64,000 bases of DNA from Vreelandella arcis (lineage in GTDB: Bacteria; Pseudomonadota; Gammaproteobacteria; Pseudomonadales; Halomonadaceae). The position numbers and the translations under genes are program-made. The notes beneath the pieces were generated by a model. The model was given only the letters and a program-made list of their open reading frames with translations. It did not search any database and was not told where the DNA came from. Positions 62,052-64,000 of this stretch are shown here, piece by piece. The stretch spans positions 355,734-419,733 of the forward strand of contig NZ_FNII01000001.1 of assembly GCF_900103865.1 (NCBI RefSeq), in the 5' to 3' direction. How positions within the stretch are numbered: position 1 is the first letter of the stretch; each line of letters begins with the position of its first letter.

Positions 62052-62133
62052 AATTTGTATCGTTTTATGGAATTTGTATTGACTGATGTTGGTTCTGTGA
62101 CTAAATTTACAAAGCGTTTCCGTAAAGCGAAAC
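62052..62133 (+). promoter_or_regulatory. xsc promoter with repeat elements
   Basis: TTGACT (62079-62084) and TAAATT (62102-62107), 17 bases apart, form a plausible promoter. Upstream, AATTTGTAT is repeated at 62052-62060 and 62071-62079; the first copy is part of TTTGTATC, the reverse of GATACAAA found before the GMC gene. Downstream, GTTTC (62116-62120) and GAAAC (62129-62133) form an inverted repeat that could bind a repressor. Confidence 0.5.
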
Positions 62134-62177
62134 ATTTTATACCAAAAAATAAATTTTTTATTGCTGAGGAAAAACTG

Positions 62178-63998
62178 ATGAGCACCCCCGAGACTCAAGC
62201 CTCCCGCCCGGTGGTTCAGGGCAAGCAGACGATGACGCCTTCAGAAGCCTTCGTCGAAACCATGGTCGCCAACGGGGTGACCGAGATGTTCGGCATCATG
62301 GGCTCAGCCTTCATGGACGCTATGGACATCTTTGCACCGGCCGGCATCCGGCTGATCCCGGTGGTCCACGAGCAGGGGGCGGCGCACATGGCCGACGGCT
62401 ATGCGCGGGTTTCGGGACGCCACGGTACAGTCATTGGCCAGAACGGCCCAGGCATTTCCAACTGCGTCACCGGTATCGCTGCCGCCTACTGGGCGCATAG
62501 CCCGGTGGTCATCGTCACCCCTGAGGCGGGCACCACTGGGATCGGTCTGGGCGGCTTCCAGGAGTGTAAGCAGCTGCCGATGTTCCAAGAGTTCACCAAG
62601 TATCAGGGCCACGTTACCCATCCGGCACGCATGGCCGAATACACCGGGCGTTGCTTCGATCGGGCGATGTCGGAGATGGGGCCGACCCAACTGAACATTC
62701 CGCGTGACTATTTTTACGGCGAGATCGAGTGCGAGATCCCCGAGCCGGCGCGTCTCGACCGCGGCCCAGGCGGTACCCGTACCCTCAACGAGGCGGCCGA
62801 ACTGCTGGCCAACGCCGAGTTCCCGGTGATCGTCTCAGGCGGCGGTGTGGTCATGGCCGATGGCGTCGACGCTTGCCAGGCGCTGGCCGAGCGGCTGGGT
62901 GCACCAGTGGTTAACAGCTACCAGCACAACGACTCCTTCCCGGCCAGTCACCCGTTATGGTGCGGCCCGCTGGGCTACCAGGGCTCCAAGGCAGGCATGA
63001 AGCTGATCGCCCAGGCCGACGTAGTGGTGGCGTTGGGCACTCGGCTGGGGCCGTTCGGCACCCTGCCGCAGCACGGCCTGGACTATTGGCCTAAGGACGC
63101 CAAGATCATCCAGATTGATGCCGACCACAAGATGCTGGGGTTAGTGAAGAAAATCGCGGTGGGTATCTGCGGCGATGCCAAGGAGGCCGCCGAGGCGATC
63201 ACCCAACGCCTGGCGGGTCGCGAGCTTGTCTGTGATGCCAGCAAGGAGCGGCGCGCCGAGAAAATAGCCAGTGAGAAGGCTGCTTGGGAGCGCGAACTCG
63301 ACGAGTGGACCCACGAGCGTGATCCTTACAGCCTCGACGCCATTGAGGAGGCACAGGGCGAGACGCCGTTCTCTGGCGGTGAGTATTTGCACCCGCGTCA
63401 GGTGTTACGGGAGCTGGAGAAGGCGATGCCCGAGGACGTGATGGTCTCCACCGACATCGGCAATATCAATGCCGTGGCGCACAGCTATTTGCGCTTCGAG
63501 AAGCCCCGTAGTTTTTTCGCGCCGATGAGCTTTGGTAACTGCGGCTATGCGCTACCGACCATTATCGGCGCCAAGGCAGCGGCCCCGCACCGGCCGGCGA
63601 TTGCCTATGCCGGTGACGGTGCCTGGGGCATGAGTTTGATGGAGACCATGACGGCGGTGCGGGAAGGCATCCCGGTAACCGCGGTGGTCTTCCACAACCG
63701 CCAGTGGGGTGCCGAGAAGAAGAATCAGGTGGAATTCTACAACCGTCGCTTCGTGGCCGGCGAGCTGGACAACCAGAGCTTTGCTGAGATCGGTAGAGCC
63801 ATGGGAGCGGAAGGTATCACCGTAGGTCGCCTCGAGGACGTAGGCCCAGCGCTGAAGAAGGCGGTGGACATGCAGATGAACGAGGGCAAGACGTGCATCA
63901 TCGAGATCATGTGCACCCGCGAGCTGGGCGACCCCTTCCGTCGCGACGCGCTGAAGAAGCCGGTGCGTCTGCTTGAGAAGTACCAGGACTACGTCTGA
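62178..63998 (+). CDS. xsc: Sulfoacetaldehyde acetyltransferase
   Basis: Encodes 606 residues from the ATG at 62178 (GAGGA 8-12 bases upstream); an in-frame ATG at 62055 precedes the promoter and is rejected. Xsc is a thiamine-diphosphate enzyme that converts sulfoacetaldehyde and phosphate to acetyl phosphate and sulfite, the central step of taurine and isethionate degradation. Seen: activating Glu65 in VHEQGAAHMADGYARV, QNGPGISNCVTGIAAAYWAHSP, the Xsc-like block FQECKQLPMFQEFTKYQGHV, and the ThDP motif from GDGAWGM (about 478) to FHNRQWG. Complete; the next gene, outside the window, would typically be pta. Needs thiamine diphosphate, of interest because thiSG lies upstream. Confidence 0.92.
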   Translation: MSTPETQASRPVVQGKQTMTPSEAFVETMVANGVTEMFGIMGSAFMDAMDIFAPAGIRLIPVVHEQGAAHMADGYARVSGRHGTVIGQNGPGISNCVTGIAAAYWAHSPVVIVTPEAGTTGIGLGGFQECKQLPMFQEFTKYQGHVTHPARMAEYTGRCFDRAMSEMGPTQLNIPRDYFYGEIECEIPEPARLDRGPGGTRTLNEAAELLANAEFPVIVSGGGVVMADGVDACQALAERLGAPVVNSYQHNDSFPASHPLWCGPLGYQGSKAGMKLIAQADVVVALGTRLGPFGTLPQHGLDYWPKDAKIIQIDADHKMLGLVKKIAVGICGDAKEAAEAITQRLAGRELVCDASKERRAEKIASEKAAWERELDEWTHERDPYSLDAIEEAQGETPFSGGEYLHPRQVLRELEKAMPEDVMVSTDIGNINAVAHSYLRFEKPRSFFAPMSFGNCGYALPTIIGAKAAAPHRPAIAYAGDGAWGMSLMETMTAVREGIPVTAVVFHNRQWGAEKKNQVEFYNRRFVAGELDNQSFAEIGRAMGAEGITVGRLEDVGPALKKAVDMQMNEGKTCIIEIMCTRELGDPFRRDALKKPVRLLEKYQDYV

Positions 63999-64000
63999 TC

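Noticed and set aside
1..64000. CRISPR array or replication origin
   Set aside because: I saw no regularly spaced repeats, no cas genes, and no rep/par or DnaA-box clusters anywhere in the window.

Overview
The window looks like chromosomal accessory DNA from a heterotrophic gammaproteobacterium, most likely Halomonadaceae (Halomonas/Vreelandella-like). Pointers are an MvaT-type (not H-NS-type) silencer, a BCCT compatible-solute type carrier, choline-dehydrogenase-like GMC enzymes, TRAP transporters and sulfoacetaldehyde acetyltransferase. The taxonomic call is inference; no 16S or other marker gene is present.

Layout. (1) 0-6 kb: tail of an autotransporter, a broken 3'-5' exonuclease, a LexA-controlled umuDC operon, an antitoxin-like/AP2-like gene pair (copy 1, broken), mvaT, an FAD amine oxidase and two gene fragments. 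(2) 6-29.5 kb: a dense signalling island with a Cache-like/PAS/GGDEF cyclase, a chemoreceptor, a three-gene operon (hybrid kinase, REC-EAL-GAF-degenerate GGDEF, hybrid kinase), a PilZ-degenerate HD-GYP protein, an operon of RsbQ-like hydrolase, PAS-GGDEF and membrane PAS-GGDEF-EAL, and an operon of KaiC-like ATPase and degenerate REC-GAF-GGDEF-EAL. Most of these genes make, break or bind cyclic di-GMP. (3) 29.5-37.4 kb: a mosaic of IS66 and ISL3 relics, orphan antitoxins, an AAA ATPase beside an Xre/ParS-like protein, the 3' half of a tRNA-Arg gene (probable integration scar), a dead metY, and copy 2 of the antitoxin-like/AP2-like pair. (4) 37.4-44.3 kb: a GntR regulator, a BCCT carrier and an operon of GMC dehydrogenase, enolase-superfamily enzyme and aldehyde dehydrogenase, with two matching operator-like palindromes in the divergent promoter region. 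(5) 44.4-52.5 kb: between IS30 and IS66 relics, a TRAP transporter followed by a di-heme cytochrome b and a ferredoxin-molybdoenzyme fusion, all on one strand. (6) 52.7-64 kb: a likely C2-sulfonate (isethionate-type) degradation region with IclR regulator, Tat-exported TRAP binding protein and permeases, GMC dehydrogenase, YeiH-type sulfite/sulfate exporter, thiS-thiG, a second IclR regulator and xsc.

How the parts may work together. In region 6 the TRAP system would import a hydroxysulfonate, the GMC enzyme would oxidise it to sulfoacetaldehyde, Xsc would split that to acetyl phosphate and sulfite, and the YeiH-type protein would export the sulfur oxyanion. The cytoplasmic molybdoenzyme of region 5 is a candidate sulfite or other sulfur-compound dehydrogenase feeding the quinone pool, but its substrate cannot be read from sequence. 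Regions 4-6 look like catabolic cassettes assembled between dead insertion sequences.

The least ordinary items are the AP2-like gene pair whose two copies share an in-phase A_AAA_AAC heptamer and an intact -1 frame, the RsbQ-like hydrolase/PAS-GGDEF operon, the KaiC-like/c-di-GMP operon, and the ferredoxin-molybdoenzyme fusion with a cytochrome b partner.
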